This document shows positions 1-21,017 of a DNA stretch of 64,000 nucleotides, piece by piece; within the stretch, counting starts at the first letter, position 1, and the number at the start of each line of letters is the position of its first letter. The DNA comes from Tubiluchus corallicola (lineage: Eukaryota > Priapulida > Priapulimorpha > Priapulimorphida > Tubiluchidae). Position numbers and translations under genes: made by a program. Under the pieces are notes generated by a model. It was given only the letters and a program-made list of their open reading frames with translations. It was not told where the DNA came from and ran no database searches. The stretch lies in assembly GCA_030141605.1 (NCBI GenBank), contig JAQGDQ010002376.1, forward strand, positions 232,422 through 296,421, in the 5' to 3' direction.

Positions 1-199
1 TATATTGTTTTTAAATTTTTCTTGCTTTTGTAGTTACTGGAGCTTTCTAACTTTGCATATGTTTTGTCTGTCTTTGTTTCATGTGCTTGCACGCTTTGTG
101 CTTGCTCCCATTAATTTGTCCCTGGCCGGGCTCATGTCATGACTGTGCTGCCCTCGTGTAACAATAAAGTCAAAGAAAATTGGGACTTCTCTATGACAG

Positions 200-3100
200 A
201 TATGTGTACTGCCAGCGGTGCTTTTTGGAGCTTCCTGGAGAAACGGTGACACTGACCGATGACCCTTCACAACCACAAACGTGAGTTATTGCTATTACAT
301 TTCCTTTAATTGTAAAAATTTATGCTGTCAGCATACAAAGTTCTTACAAAATGTACATACAGTTCCATTAATGGTTCAACATATTTGTTGTATCATTGGT
401 AATTTCTAGGTTATCCAGTAATAGCATGTAAAAAAATGCCTTTCTTTGTACAGGCTTTAAAAGGATTGTTCTTTAGGAGCAATCCCAGAACTTTGCCACC
501 GGTGATAGTTAACAATAGTTAGCAATTAATAACCTGACAAAACAGTGTTTCACAGGTTCTAATTTTAGTTTTTGACAATCAGTCAGCCATAGTTAAGCTA
601 GTTTCTATCATATACCATCGTCGACTCATCATAAAGTTTTGCAGTCAGGTCAGACAGTCCGAACACCACATACTATGTTGTGCTAACTCATCGCGAAAGT
701 CTACTAATTGAAATTTCTTTATTTTCACAAGATAACTAACTGTTGAAATGAATCGAAAGTAGGAAACAAATATTAAACTGAGTTTCTCAAAATATTTCGC
801 CTTGGGAGCCTGGAATATATTATTTCCATTTCAACAAAAAAGGTTTGTCAGATTGAATGAAATAGGCAAAGTTTCTCTTTCGTAATTGTATTACACAATC
901 AGAAATCGTACTAAAATAAAATAATTAAGCACTTTGTCGAATAGCTGACCTTCTTTTGACAAAATATGTATATTAAACACATTTCTCTTTACAGATGTAT
1001 AACTAAGTCAGAATTTCAAGAGAAAAAGAATGATCAGTTAGAATTGGAAGCGTTCGTTGACTGTTTGGAATGTGGCCGTAAGCTGCATCAAATCTGCTCC
1101 CTGCATTTTCCACAGATCTGGTCTGGGGGGTAAGTTACTTCTGTGTGTAACTCATCTATTTTGTTTTGTTCTCGTACTGGCTAGGTTTCCACTGGTAAAT
1201 CTCATAACTAAAAGTAGTGAATTCTTAAATTCCAAGAAGAGTACACAATTTTTGTTTTCAGTTAGCAGTAGTGTATAGTAACTAAAAGTATTTGTAGTCT
1301 TAGTCAACTAAAATTTATAATTTCACTTTGTTGAAGATATTTTTGTGGGTTGAAAAATACTTTGATATTCATGTTTTACAGTTGTGATCATTTTGATCAA
1401 ACAATTACTAATTAAATGAATTTTCCAGATTTGTCTGCTCCTTGTGCTTGAAAGCAGCAGGACGATCCCGGAAAGAGAACAAGTTTAATTCAAGACGTAA
1501 GTTCTGTGGTGAACCGACTAATGTCATAATGACATAGTTATGACAATAACTATAACTTATAATGATATCACGATAGAAATTATTTTTGAAATATTACTTC
1601 TATCTAATAAAATGGTGAATTAAATGCTAATTTTCTACGACTGCTTTCAAGTTCACCAGTTAATTAAACATTCTTTTTGTAGGAACTTTGTGTATAAGAA
1701 ACTTTTCATAACTTCTTGTTGCTTGGTTTTACTTCATTATTTAGAGCAAGATGCTTTTTATTGATCCCATTTATACCTATGTCTGTTTTATGAAGTTATT
1801 GATAGATAAATGCGGTTGCATCACAAATATTCAAATTTCTCTTATCCTGTAGTTGCTTTCCGTTTCAGCAGTTAGCAATTTATCTCTTCTGTTTTTGCAT
1901 AGGTCTGCAGAGTACTCAATTGGGTACATTTATTGAGAATCGGGTGAACAAATTCCTGAAAGCCAAAGGCTGCGTCGGTAGCGAAGTGACCATTCGGGTC
2001 GTTTGCAGTTCTGACAAGGTTGTTGAAGTTAAACCAGGGATGAAAGCAAAGTAGGTTATGCAGCATTTCCTTTTTGAGAAGCCTGTTTGCTTGTTTGACT
2101 TTTTACTTTGTTGAAGAATACTATAAGTAGTTTTACAATGATTGTGTTTAATTCTTCATATTTTAATAAATGCATTCAGTGCACTAACAGGTTGATTACC
2201 AGGAATGAATACATTATTATTATTGCTCCATTAGTGTCTTGAATATATGATCACTTTATGAATGGAAAACTTTAAAAAGCACTGTGTAAAACAAATTTGT
2301 ATTTCTTGGTATTAAACAATTTTTGACATGAGAACGATAAAAAATTTTATATTGTTTGAAAATTGCAATGTGTCATTTTCTGTTGCAAAATATTGCTTTG
2401 GCAAGCAGTAATTCGTATTATTAACATTCCCTTATTATTTTGCTACAGATACACTGATGAAAACCTTTTTTCTGATTCATTTCCGTATCGGGCAAAAGCT
2501 CTTTTTGCTTTTGAAGAGATTGATGGAACCGAGGTGTGTTTCTTCGGAATGCACGTACAAGAGTATGGGCCAGATGCTCCACAGCCTAACACACGGTAAA
2601 AAAAACTTGAACATTTTTGTTAAGCGATGTGAAGAAACATATTGTGTAATATATTGTGTGCACTGTATACTGCAACTTTTATTTTGTACTGACAATATAT
2701 TGAAGTTGCATCTCCTAACTAAGTTTTTATTTTTCATAGGCGTGTCTATATATCATATTTAGACAGTGTGCATTTCTTCCGACCAAGGGAATATAGAACA
2801 GCCGTGTACCATGAAATTTTAATTGGCTACATTGAATTCGTTCGGAAGCTCGGGTATGTTTGTTATATTGTTTATTTTTCTCGGTAAATCCGTACATAGA
2901 TTAATTGGTTGGAGAATGAAAATCTGAATTTGTATCAAACTTTGGCAGATACCTATGGGCACACATTTGGGCATGTCCACCAAGCGAAGGCGATGATTAC
3001 ATCTTTCATTGCCATCCACCTGAGCAGAAGATTCCCAAACCAAAACGTCTACAAGAATGGTATAAGAAGATGTTAGACAAATGCAAAGAAGAGCAAGTCA

Positions 3101-6100
3101 TAATTGATTTTATGGTAATTACCTTAATGATGATAGTAATACTTGAATGTGTATATCTAAATGCCGCTTATGTTGTTACTGAAAGCCATCATTACATTAA
3201 CGTCCGTTACTTCGCTTGCAGTTAATACCATTATAAATGTATTTTTTAAACTGATGATACCAGTGACACACTAAATACATTTATAACTTATAGGATATCT
3301 ACAGTGATTGTCAACAAAACAACATGACCACCGCCACCGATTTGCCCTACTTCGAGGGTGACTTCTGGCCCAATGTGCTCGAAGAGAGCATTAAGGAGCT
3401 AGATCAGGAGGAGGAAGAGAAACGGCGACGCGAGGAGGCAGAAGCGCTGGAAGCTGCTGCCACTGCTGCTCAGGTGATGGAAAACAATGGGGAATCAAAT
3501 GATGGCATCGATATGATGGAGGTAAGGCAGTCAGTTTAAATATTGGTGTCTATATAGTTGTGTTCGAATTCTGCATATTGAAAATTTTGCATATAACTTG
3601 TCTGATACATATAACATGTGTTCAATATGTATTCTGAATTTTAGCCTCTGAATCCCAATGGCAAGAAGAAAGGCAAGGGCTCAAAGAAGAAGTCAAGTAA
3701 ATCTAAATCCAGTCAAAGGAAATCTAGTAAGAAGAGTCTAAGCACAGTTGGATGTGACCTGTCCCAGAAGGTTTCCAGTGTAATGCTCAAACATAAGGAG
3801 GTAAAACACTACATGTAAATGCATGAAAATGGGAAATCTCACATTTGGTTTTAAAAAATTTTGGAAGCTTTATCAATTTTGTGTGTGCATTTGTTTTTGA
3901 AGTTAGATTTTGAAACTAAATATGTATAACTACCTAATTTTTGTGCCAAACATTATTCAGCCACAAGAATTTTTTATATTATTCAAAATTTCTTCTCGCT
4001 TTATAGGTGTTCTTCGTTATTCGGTTGCAACCATTAGACTGGGATCCTAGCCCCATAGTTGACCCTGATCCTTTAATTTCGTGTGATCTGATGGATGGTC
4101 GTGATGCCTTTCTCACCGTTGCTCGTGAGAAACATCTAGAATTTTCGTCTCTTCGCCGTGCCAAATATTCAACAATAGCAATGTTGTACGAGTTGCATAC
4201 TCAGGGGCAGGATCGTTTTGTTTACACATGTAACAGCTGCCGAGTGTCATGTGAAACGCGTTACCACTGTGTTGTATGCGAGGTAATAATGTTTGCACTG
4301 CACATTGTTTGTTTTCTTGTGTTTATTATTTTTTCGGCTGTTTGCAAATGAACCAAATGTGGTCTGACTCACTGAGTCAACTAAAACCTGACAGTTATCC
4401 GTACTTTTAATATTCATGGGTGATTTAGAGTGTCATACATTGGGGATGTTTATCTATACATACGTTTTTAATTTAGGCGTTATTGTGTGTTTATTACAGG
4501 ACTTTGACTTGTGTGTACAGTGTTACCGAACTTCAGGACATGAGCACAAAATGGAAAGACTTGGGCTGGATTTAGATGATGGTCAGAATGCAAGTGGTGA
4601 CAAAGCCAATGGTCAAGACTCACGCTATCAATCAATCATGCGTTGTATTGAGTCACTGGTGCACGCTTGTCAATGTCGGGACGCCAACTGTCGCAATACT
4701 AGCTGCAAGAAGATGAGACGAGTTGTGACGCATACTAATTCGTGTAAAAAGAAGGCTACCGGTGCTTGTAATATATGTAAACAGTTGATTGCCTTGTGTT
4801 ATTATCATGCTAAATTATGTAGAGTAGAAAGATGTCCTGTGCTCTTCTGCCCTAATATCAAGATAAAATTAAGACTACAGCAGCAACAGCAAAGAATGCA
4901 GCAGGTAATGTACTTAAAATTAAATAGCGGTAGAAAGTATTTTTAATGACGAAAATAATGAAATGTACAATTGACAGTAAAGGCAAAGCGTTATTCATAT
5001 TTGTGATATATTTACACAGCAGTGAACAGTTTTGTAGTATAGCAGTAATGTGTCTCAAAAACTTATATTCTACTCCACAATATGTTTAGAATGAATAAAT
5101 ATAATAAATGAGAATAGAGCAAGAATTGTGATAATCGTCTTTGGTAACTGATGTTGAAAACTTCCGACTTTAGTGTACATTTGAGAAAGTGTGTGATTTA
5201 AAATTTATGCCTTGATATTTGGTATGCATTGCTTATACTCAAATGTTTTTCTATTGTACTATGCTTTACAAATTCGCCTTATTCCATCACTGTTGGCATA
5301 TAACACAGCTTTGTGCTACATTTATTAGATTTGAACTTTGTGTATGACTAACTCACTTGTAACAATGCTACCACATTGTTGGTTTTATTAATACTTTGAG
5401 TGATTTTTTTTACATTTTTGTCTTCAGGAGCAACTGATGCGTCGACGGATGGCTATTATGACAAGACAGATCAGTAATAATTCGAACGACAGTGCTTCTT
5501 CCACCCCGCAGCCTTCAACGCCACAGTCGTCTCGCACTCCTGTTAATGCGCTACCACCGCACTACCAAAACAGTGCCGCAATGAAACCAGAAATGAATGG
5601 CAAACCTGGAACACCACCAGTTGGTGCCCTTCATGCTGCCGAGCAGGTACATTTTATCAACTATTTCATGAGACTAATGTAAATAATTATCTAGTGTTTT
5701 TTATTTGTATTGTGCACATTTGGTTTTTATTACCAGAATTGGTGATTTTATAACACAATTTTGAAGATTAAAATTTCCAAATGAAATCCTTTATGAAGCA
5801 CTGAGAAAACTCACCTAATTCATTGTCATCAACTAAGCAATAAACTGTAGGTACAAGTTCAATGGAAACTTATATAAAGATAGATAATACTGCAAAAGAC
5901 TAATAAATCAATTTATTTATAATATATTATAAATATTATAATAACGTTTATTATAACATTAGATTCGACAACAAGCAGCGAGACAATACATTTCTCCTAT
6001 GGGCAGTTATGGGAAAGGCGGTAGCATGGCTGATGGACCTGCGGCTTCAGTACCAGTGTCACAAGAAATGATGCGTCCACTACAACCGGGCTTTATTAAT

Positions 6101-7484
6101 CAACAGACTGGCATGCAACAGTCTAGTCCTTTGCGTGGCCAACTTCCTGGCATGCAGTTGTGTGTTCCATCCCAGGTGAAAACATTATAGTTACTATATA
6201 TTTTTTAAATTAATGCATTTAAGAAAATAACATTTTATCATCATAATAAAAGATGTGTCTGAACCATATAATTACTTGCAGCATCCACAACGAATGGGAC
6301 AGCCTCCTGTCATGATTAATAATCAAGATGTAGTGAATATGCAGCAGCATCAGATGCAAGGTTCACAACAAGCATTACAGCAACTGTTGACAACGCTAAA
6401 GTCACCGTCTTCAAATCAGCAGGAAGAAGTGCTGAGCATTTTAAAGTCAAATCCTGAGCTAATGGCTCAGTGCATCAAGAAGAGCAAAACAGCACAGAAA
6501 GAACAAGAGCTTGCGCAGCAAACACAACAGCAGTTTTATCAAAAATTTCAGCGTCAGTTGTCGGACGGGCATTCGGCACAGATGTGCGGGCAGCCACCAA
6601 CAGTAAGCATGAATTCGATGTCTATGGGTGGAAACCCATCAGGTGGTAAACCTGTAGCCATGAATCAGATGAGTATGGGTGGAAATCCAATGACTGTTGG
6701 CTGTAACACAGGTCAGATGGGCAGCATGCCAACCATGCTAAGTGGCAATCATATGAGCATTGCATCGAGTCAGCACAGTTTGATATGTAAACCAATGATG
6801 TGTGCAAGCGATAAACCATCACAATTAATGAGTAACAACAACCCACATATGATGTCGTTGAATGCTCATCAGACGCTTGGAACACGTGCGAGCATGAACG
6901 GAAATCAAATGGGAGGTAAACCGGGGCAAATGTTAAATCTCCGAGGTAGTTCTACTTTGGATGCACAAAATCAGCAACAACTTGCACATCAGCAGTGGTT
7001 AAAACAGCAGCAACAGCAGCATATGATGATGAATATGCCCCGTCAAAGAGTGCCAGCTTCCCATCAATTTCACCAGCCTCCAGCACCTCCGTATCCACAA
7101 GGAGGGCGACAGATGCATCAGCGAGCGGTAAATCCCCATTTATTAGCGCATGGACAGCCGCCACATCCAAGCCCTTCATCACAGCAGCTGATGCACCAAG
7201 TTTGCTCGCCACCTCCTAATCACACGCCCCCTGTGGCATCACCTCGCCAGCGACCAATGATGACACCATCTCCACGGCAACAACTCTCTCAGTCACCTCA
7301 TTTACCGACACATTCTCCTCATCCGGGTTTGATGGGTGCGGAGCAACAAATAGGTGGTGAAACGGTGCCTCTTCCTCAATCACAACAAAACCCTAGTGAG
7401 CAACTAGGAGTACCACCTGCATATGACAATTCGTCGCTTGCGATGCAGGATCAGTTATCACAGTTTGTAGTGGACCACTTGTAG
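200..7484 (+). CDS. CREBBP: CBP/p300 histone acetyltransferase, C-terminal half (partial, 14 exons)
   Basis: This is the CBP/p300 transcriptional coactivator, which acetylates histones and other proteins in the nucleus. Exons: 200-280, 995-1129, 1429-1496, 1903-2050, 2449-2595, 2740-2853, 2949-3114, 3294-3521, 3645-3800, 4007-4282, 4500-4904, 5428-5646, 5963-6175, 6282-7484. All are phase-consistent and give 1185 residues. Domains in order are the PHD/RING cysteines (YCQRC, DCLEC, FVCSLC), the HAT domain (exons 4-10, with [14 protein letters not shown]), the ZZ finger (across 4282/4500), TAZ2 ([13 protein letters not shown]) and a Q/M/P-rich tail. The HAT residues matching p300 Trp1436 (2968-2970) and Trp1466-Tyr1467 (3058-3063) are present. 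Exons 8-9 hold an acidic stretch then a lysine/serine-rich segment, placed like the autoacetylated regulatory loop. The nuclear coactivator-binding domain lies near 6370-6490 ([19 protein letters not shown]). TAZ1, KIX and bromodomain must lie left of the window. CBP and p300 are vertebrate duplicates, so the symbol stands for the shared ancestor. Confidence 0.97.
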
Positions 7485-8150
7485 CTTTGGCTTTAGTACG
7501 TTTTGTACAGAAATTGTGAATAGTAATTAATAATAATAATGTTGTTATTTGTTGTTGTTGTTATTATTATTATTGTGAGATAATATAACGAGAACTAATA
7601 ATTATGTTGATTATAATATTGTGCATTTGTTTTTCTTGGGCATTTTTTTTTGAAATTGGCATTTTATTATGGTCTGAATATTTTATTTTGTAAGATTCGA
7701 AACATTGCCTGACCCTTTTGTGTCTGAAGTATTTAAATTAAAGAGGGTCTAAAATTTTGTATAAACGTCTAAAATGAAACGTGAATATGCTGTAAATTAT
7801 AACTAAAATGTACAAAGAACATGATTACAGAGTAGGTAGGTTTGTTGTTACCAATCTAATATATTTTCCATTTCATTAAACTGTAATTTTATAGATAGCT
7901 AGTTTATCAAGATAGCATTTATATCATAGTGGACTTAGCACCATCTAAGTTAGGGCAAATTTTATGTAAATACCTTATTTAGCTAACTTGATTTACAGTA
8001 CCGCTAGATCGTAGACAATCGTGACATTACGTTATCTAGCTAAAAGTGATTGAGACGGTTACATGTTTACTATATTGTTATTTTGGTGAATCTGTTTGTA
8101 CGTAATTTATTGGTAAATAAAGGAAGGCCGCACCGGTAAAGTATTCCTGT
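7485..8150 (+). other. 3' untranslated region of the CBP/p300 gene
   Basis: This AT-rich, stop-dense sequence follows the TAG at 7482-7484 and runs to the first good polyadenylation signal. It opens with a TAA/TTG/TTA trinucleotide-rich stretch (about 7525-7575). I see no other feature in it. The end is inferred from the signal, not observed. Confidence 0.6.
8116..8121 (+). terminator. Polyadenylation signal AATAAA for CBP/p300
   Basis: A canonical AATAAA lies about 630 bases after the stop codon. It is the first perfect hexamer downstream on the plus strand within a plausible 3' UTR length. Confidence 0.5.
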
Positions 8151-9376
8151 AAAAAATTATGCCAAAACTGTATACAAATCGGGTAATTGCATAGTTTTGT
8201 GTTGTGATTTTTATTTAGTTTATTGTTCATTAGCATTATATTTTAGCCGTGATTTAGTTCAATGTCTTGTTCTTTTCAGTGATGCTAAGACCCCCACGGA
8301 CAAACTAAGATGTTATTAATGCAGTTCGTTACTGTGTCATTAACTTTAATAATGATATGTTTATCAAATGCTCAAGTCCAAAAGTAAGATTGGGGAGTAA
8401 TCTGTCTTCTTTATCAGAACTTGTCACCAAAATATTGCATTTTATTCTGTAAAACCAAATCGTGGCTAAAAAAATTTGATTAAAATTTTGAAGAAACGTC
8501 TGTAATTTAACAATAACTGACAAAAACTTTGTTAAGGGCGTTATGGAATTGTAGCATTGAAGAGGAGAAATTTAGCATTGGAAATGGATTGTGCTGATTT
8601 TCATTTTCAGATTAAGCAAATTTTACTCAGAAATTCGTTCCAGTTATTTAGTGATATTAGTGCTTTATAAAAACCATATCATTGTCAACTGTTTGATAGG
8701 CGGCTTCATCAAAACATAGAATATTATGATTTCTAAATACTAAAATTGTAAATGATATCTTCATTTAGTGTTAAACACTTGTTACTGTATCTTTAAAATC
8801 TGTTGATTAGTGATTACCACTGTCTTGTATTAAAATAACTGTCAGAGCACACAGACACAAATTGTTTATCGCCAACTTGTTTATTATGCATTAAAATGCC
8901 TGTTGTCTATAAAATAAAATGTGTGCACTTTTATAGATTTTACCTGCTGTGTTTTTGTGTTTAATTAGCCTTTGTTGATTCACTTTTCTGGATCTACAAT
9001 GTTGAGAAATAATAATTAGGCTCTGCAAAGCATGGGAAATGAAAATTGCACGTTGAACAGCTGTGATCAGCATAAACACTGCAGTTATCATCTTGATCGT
9101 AGTCACCGTCATCTTTTTAATCGTTGTTATTATCAATAATGCTTTGACAGACAACAGTAAAAAGATGGAGTGTACATCAATTAAGAATACAATACAGTAA
9201 TTGCATTCATCATTATCATTGTCATCGCCACTTTCATTGTCATTTATTTTTGTTATTAAGTTTCTGTTGAGCATACTGTCAAATGATATGAGTATATAGT
9301 TAGTACGGATTCATTCCCTTCTACACACAAAACTGCAGAAAATATTCAAAAATAGGGTCTCTTTCACTACTGAAGA

Positions 9377-9433
9377 CGGCACAGTGCCGCCTATGTTTTC
9401 CTTGTAAAGGACGGAAGGCGGCAGAGTGCCGCC
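9377..9433. repeat. Paired GC-rich hairpin motifs
   Basis: CGGCACAGTGCCG (9377-9389) and GGCGGCAGAGTGCCGCC (9417-9433) are each near-perfect palindromes and resemble each other. They stand out against the surrounding AT-rich DNA. They look like a local duplication or the ends of a small decayed element; no function can be assigned. Confidence 0.5.
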
Positions 9434-10937
9434 CTAGGTCAGCACTAAGCGCAGTTACCCATGATTTCGCAGCTACGGCTATGCAAAAACATTGTAGAAA
9501 AGTTTAACAGCCGAGAGATTGTGGTTGCGTCGCAACAAGTAAGGCTAACTAGCCAATCAGCATCTGAAGCCAGGTGCATTCCAAATACTGTGTAGAACGT
9601 TTTCATGCAAAATTTCATGACAGTCACTTGTTCTGCATACTGATAAAATAATTGCGTATTATGGATTACTAATATGAACTTTTGTGTAAATTGGCTTCTA
9701 AATTTAAATATGTGCTTATTTGTGTGGGTGTGCGCGTGAGTGCATGCATGAGGGCATATATGTGTACCCATGCGTATAAATAAAACTAGTATTCAGAATT
9801 AATGTTTAATAACAAATGGCTATTTATTTATTTACAAGATTCTGTTTTAGTAACACACCACAAGAAGTACAAAAGCCAATGCGGCCCAGTTAAAAGCAAC
9901 TACGTAGTGAAAGTGTTAAGAGGAAACAAGGCGGAAGGTTGATATAATTTTATGAAGCGTGAAAATAGTATATTAGGCATGTCCAAATTTGTAAAATGTT
10001 TCACCTCAAGTATAATATCAGCATTGCTATGTAGATTACTGTAATACATCAATGGGTATACTGGGTAAGAAAAAATAGTCAGCATTGCCATATATTGTAA
10101 TTTTTGGTGAATAACCAAAAAAGCTGTCAAAGTAATTTTTTTGTTTAAAAACTTTATTTGCAGATTATATCTTTGAATTACTGTTTCACACTATGCACAT
10201 CAAAACAATTCAATTCAGACTGGATTTTTTCAACATTTGTACACGCTGATATCAACCAAATTTACAAACAACAATGCAATGCAATGCTAAATTTTCGTGT
10301 TTTGCCAAACATTTATGATAGTGAAATAATTGGACACTTGCAGTTGCACTAGAATTTTGACGACGCAAATATCATCAATGTAAGAAAATGTGGGAAAATC
10401 AGTGTCGTGTGCCTACAAACATTCTATCCGAAAACTATTCAATTTGTAAATAATGAGTTTCTGTTACTTTGTATTATGATAAAACATGATGCCAAAGATC
10501 TGTTAAAAATTAAAACGAGCATTTTTAATAAACTTACCATTGTAAAAAATAGCAAGTTACTGATTTAATACAAACAAATTACATTAATTTCTGTGCTACT
10601 GATGCAAACTGGTATCGTAAGCTTCTGATGTTGCGGTAGCTTGTTAGGCATGAACTCTAATTATTTAAATTGCAAATCTTCCTTCCTACTAACACATCTT
10701 TCAAACAAATTAGAGCACTGCTAGCCAATAATACTGTATTTTAAAAATTTCAAAAACACCCTCTTTTAACCTGCCAAGGTCATTTGATCAGTAAACCTAC
10801 TATGACTTTTTGATAAGATATGTGTTAGTATTAAACAATTCACAAACTAAAAACGAATAGTAACGGATCTTTAATTATTATATTAATGCAATAACTGCCA
10901 AAGACAAATGAATGTATGGACATACAATAACCTATGT

Positions 10938-10979
10938 ATAACTTGAACACCTCCGCACCGGAAAATTTGTTCAAGTTAT
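10938..10979. repeat. Inverted repeat, 11-bp perfect arms
   Basis: ATAACTTGAAC (10938-10948) pairs with GTTCAAGTTAT (10969-10979) around a 20-base spacer. A related sequence (ACCGGGAATTTGGTTCAAATTAC) recurs near 11376-11398, so this region may be a decayed inverted-repeat transposon. No target-site duplication was found. Confidence 0.4.
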
Positions 10980-11615
10980 GTGAACGTTTAGACGATGTTC
11001 ATCAGGAAACAAGATTAAGTCAATAAAGAATATCGGACAATACACTAGTAACACAACAACCAGTGAAAATGATAAACTGAGCCTTTGATCAAGTAACAAA
11101 CAATAATTTTATGAATAACCAAAAATACAATGACTGGTCCACTCTACTGTAGCCTGATTAACATGGTTGATAAAATTCGGCAATAATAATGTTGTGACCT
11201 ACATTAAATCACGTTCGTTAAGTAAGGTAATACAAGAAATCTTTGCAGTATTTTTGCTGAAACTAACAGTTAAAATCATAATGTGGCAGTAAGTCTACAT
11301 TTTCACGTAGAATTTCTCGCTTGGGAGGCTGTTCAAGACAGGCGAGGTAATTTCAATCAAATTCTTAAGAATTGTACCGGGAATTTGGTTCAAATTACGC
11401 AATGCTTGTTTAAGGGAAAAACAAAAGAGAAAATCCGTTCCAGGAGATCTGTTTGAGATACGGAAGAATTCGAGTTATACGTACTTTACTGTATCATTAA
11501 GCTAGTTTCTATTAACAGATGCTATTAACAGGAAATTTACAACCAGTTGCTGCTATCCATAGCAAACTGCTGTCATTGGTGATCAGCAACAGTTCACAGA
11601 AAGAAGTAAAACTGT

Positions 11616-11621
11616 TTTATT
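11616..11621 (-). terminator. Polyadenylation signal AATAAA for PRPS
   Basis: TTTATT on the plus strand reads AATAAA on the minus strand, about 190 bases beyond the PRPS stop at 11811. Distance and orientation suit a 3' end signal. Confidence 0.45.
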
Positions 11622-11810
11622 CCACGATAAACTTAAACAGCAAACAATTCCACGTTATAAGAAAAAACTCAATCACATGTTACCTACTACCACAGCACAT
11701 ATCACAAAAAAGCATAACAATCGCATCCCCGCTCCGCATTAAAAACAAACATGGGTCGTAAATATCTTGAGGATTTGGTCGAAAATACTGACGTCATTGT
11801 AAAAACGCTC

Positions 11811-19294
<7,484 letters not shown>

Positions 19295-19731
19295 CTTTCT
19301 ATGAGTATTGCTTGTTATGAAATTCGCGTTTTCCGCGAAAGTTAACGCTGTAGAGAAGGAATGTGCTGCCATCTACCAACCACTTTTGCAAAGAAATTTC
19401 ACGCACGTTAGAAGAAGCCAGAGTTTACTCAGCCGTGAAAATTTAGTAAGAATCTTTGATTCAGTAACGGTAAAAGAGGCTGATAATCTCCGAAGGATGA
19501 CAATCTCTTCTCTTCAGCAAATCAATTGTTTCCATCGTACCATTCTAAGAGAAATTGGAATGTTTTCAAAGGGTCTTCATTATTACTGATTTTTGTAGAA
19601 AAAAAAAGATAAATTCGCGACAATCTCTTATAAACGCATAACAACTGTAATTTTCTCATTTTTGAAATAATTGGTAGCTTCTGCGTTTTCCCCGTAAAGT
19701 ACTAAAAACATAATACACCAAGTTACAACTC

Positions 19732-19980
<249 letters not shown>

Positions 19981-19983
<3 letters not shown>

Positions 19984-21017
19984 TAGCTGTCTCTATGACC
20001 TAACCTTCTTTACCTATTGCTCTATAAATTCTTTACCCATCAGATTTTCGGGGATATACTTTATTCGAAGCTGTTAACTATGTCATATATTCAGTTTATC
20101 TGTCATTTGTAAAGCTAACTATTCCAGCAAGCGATATCCATATGAATTTTTTAAATGAACTGATAAAGTAGCATCGTAGTAAAACGAGGAAAACAACTGC
20201 ATGAGTTGCCACAGTGCGTGCTTGGTTGTAAACTTAAGCAGTGCTGGGTCTATTTAGTAAACAAATTTAACTGGTAGCCATCTAAAAATTGTCTGCTACT
20301 TTATCTGTGATGCCGATGTGATAGCATTGCTTCTGAGTGTGGGACTTGGCTTGCATGATAAAAACACGTGCAAAACAACAGAGACTGAAAACTATAGCGT
20401 GACATAGGTAAACAGTTTATTGCCCAACATTACATATCTATGAGTTTTATATACATAAATTACAAAATCATTACTGAACATGATAGCTGTCAGCAAAATT
20501 TAGCAGCAAAACTACTTGTCCTGAGACACTCGTACATACTAAGCTTAAATAATCCATTAACTTTTAAGTTTTTAATTTCATTTTATACTTTGTCTTTGAG
20601 GTTAGACACCATGAGTTTTCGTGTTATATATAGGCCCTAGTCACGAAATAGGCTTAAAAGACGTGCATCTGCGAATTTAAATAAATATGAGTAATTCATT
20701 AAACGCTGTATTTCTGAATCATACAAATGAATTACAAATAAATAAGGAAGTATTAATATAATTTAATATAATTACGTGTACATTGTTAAAAACTATAGGG
20801 ACATATCAAAATACGATAAGACAATGCATTAGACGTGCTCAGTCATATAAATATATTATTATAGTCCTTATAATATATATGCTACATATGGATATAAGCA
20901 AAAAAGAAACAAAACAAACCAAAAAACGAGAATAACATTTATTAACAAAATCACTGGGATAATTAGGTAGCCAATACTTTGATTAAGGTACTTACACGTG
21001 CTATCAAAAAACAACAA
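19981..21017. other. Intergenic region between PRPS and the 21-23 kb gene
   Basis: AT-rich DNA without a supportable gene. It should hold the PRPS promoter on one side and the 3' UTR of the membrane-protein gene on the other, but no clear core promoter element or hexamer could be singled out. Confidence 0.5.

Larger units (their letters stand above)
8151..11610. other. Intergenic region between convergent CBP and PRPS genes
   Basis: No coding exon is recognisable on either strand; the open frames are short and AT-driven. Contents noted: two GC-rich hairpin motifs at 9377-9389 and 9417-9433, a degenerate GT/GC-rich stretch at about 9718-9765, and an inverted repeat at 10938-10979. The first part may include a longer CBP 3' UTR and the last part the PRPS 3' UTR. 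Confidence 0.6.

Noticed and set aside
6622-7219. Antisense and alternative frames within the last CBP exon
   Set aside because: They arise from the CAG/CCA-rich coding tail of CBP.
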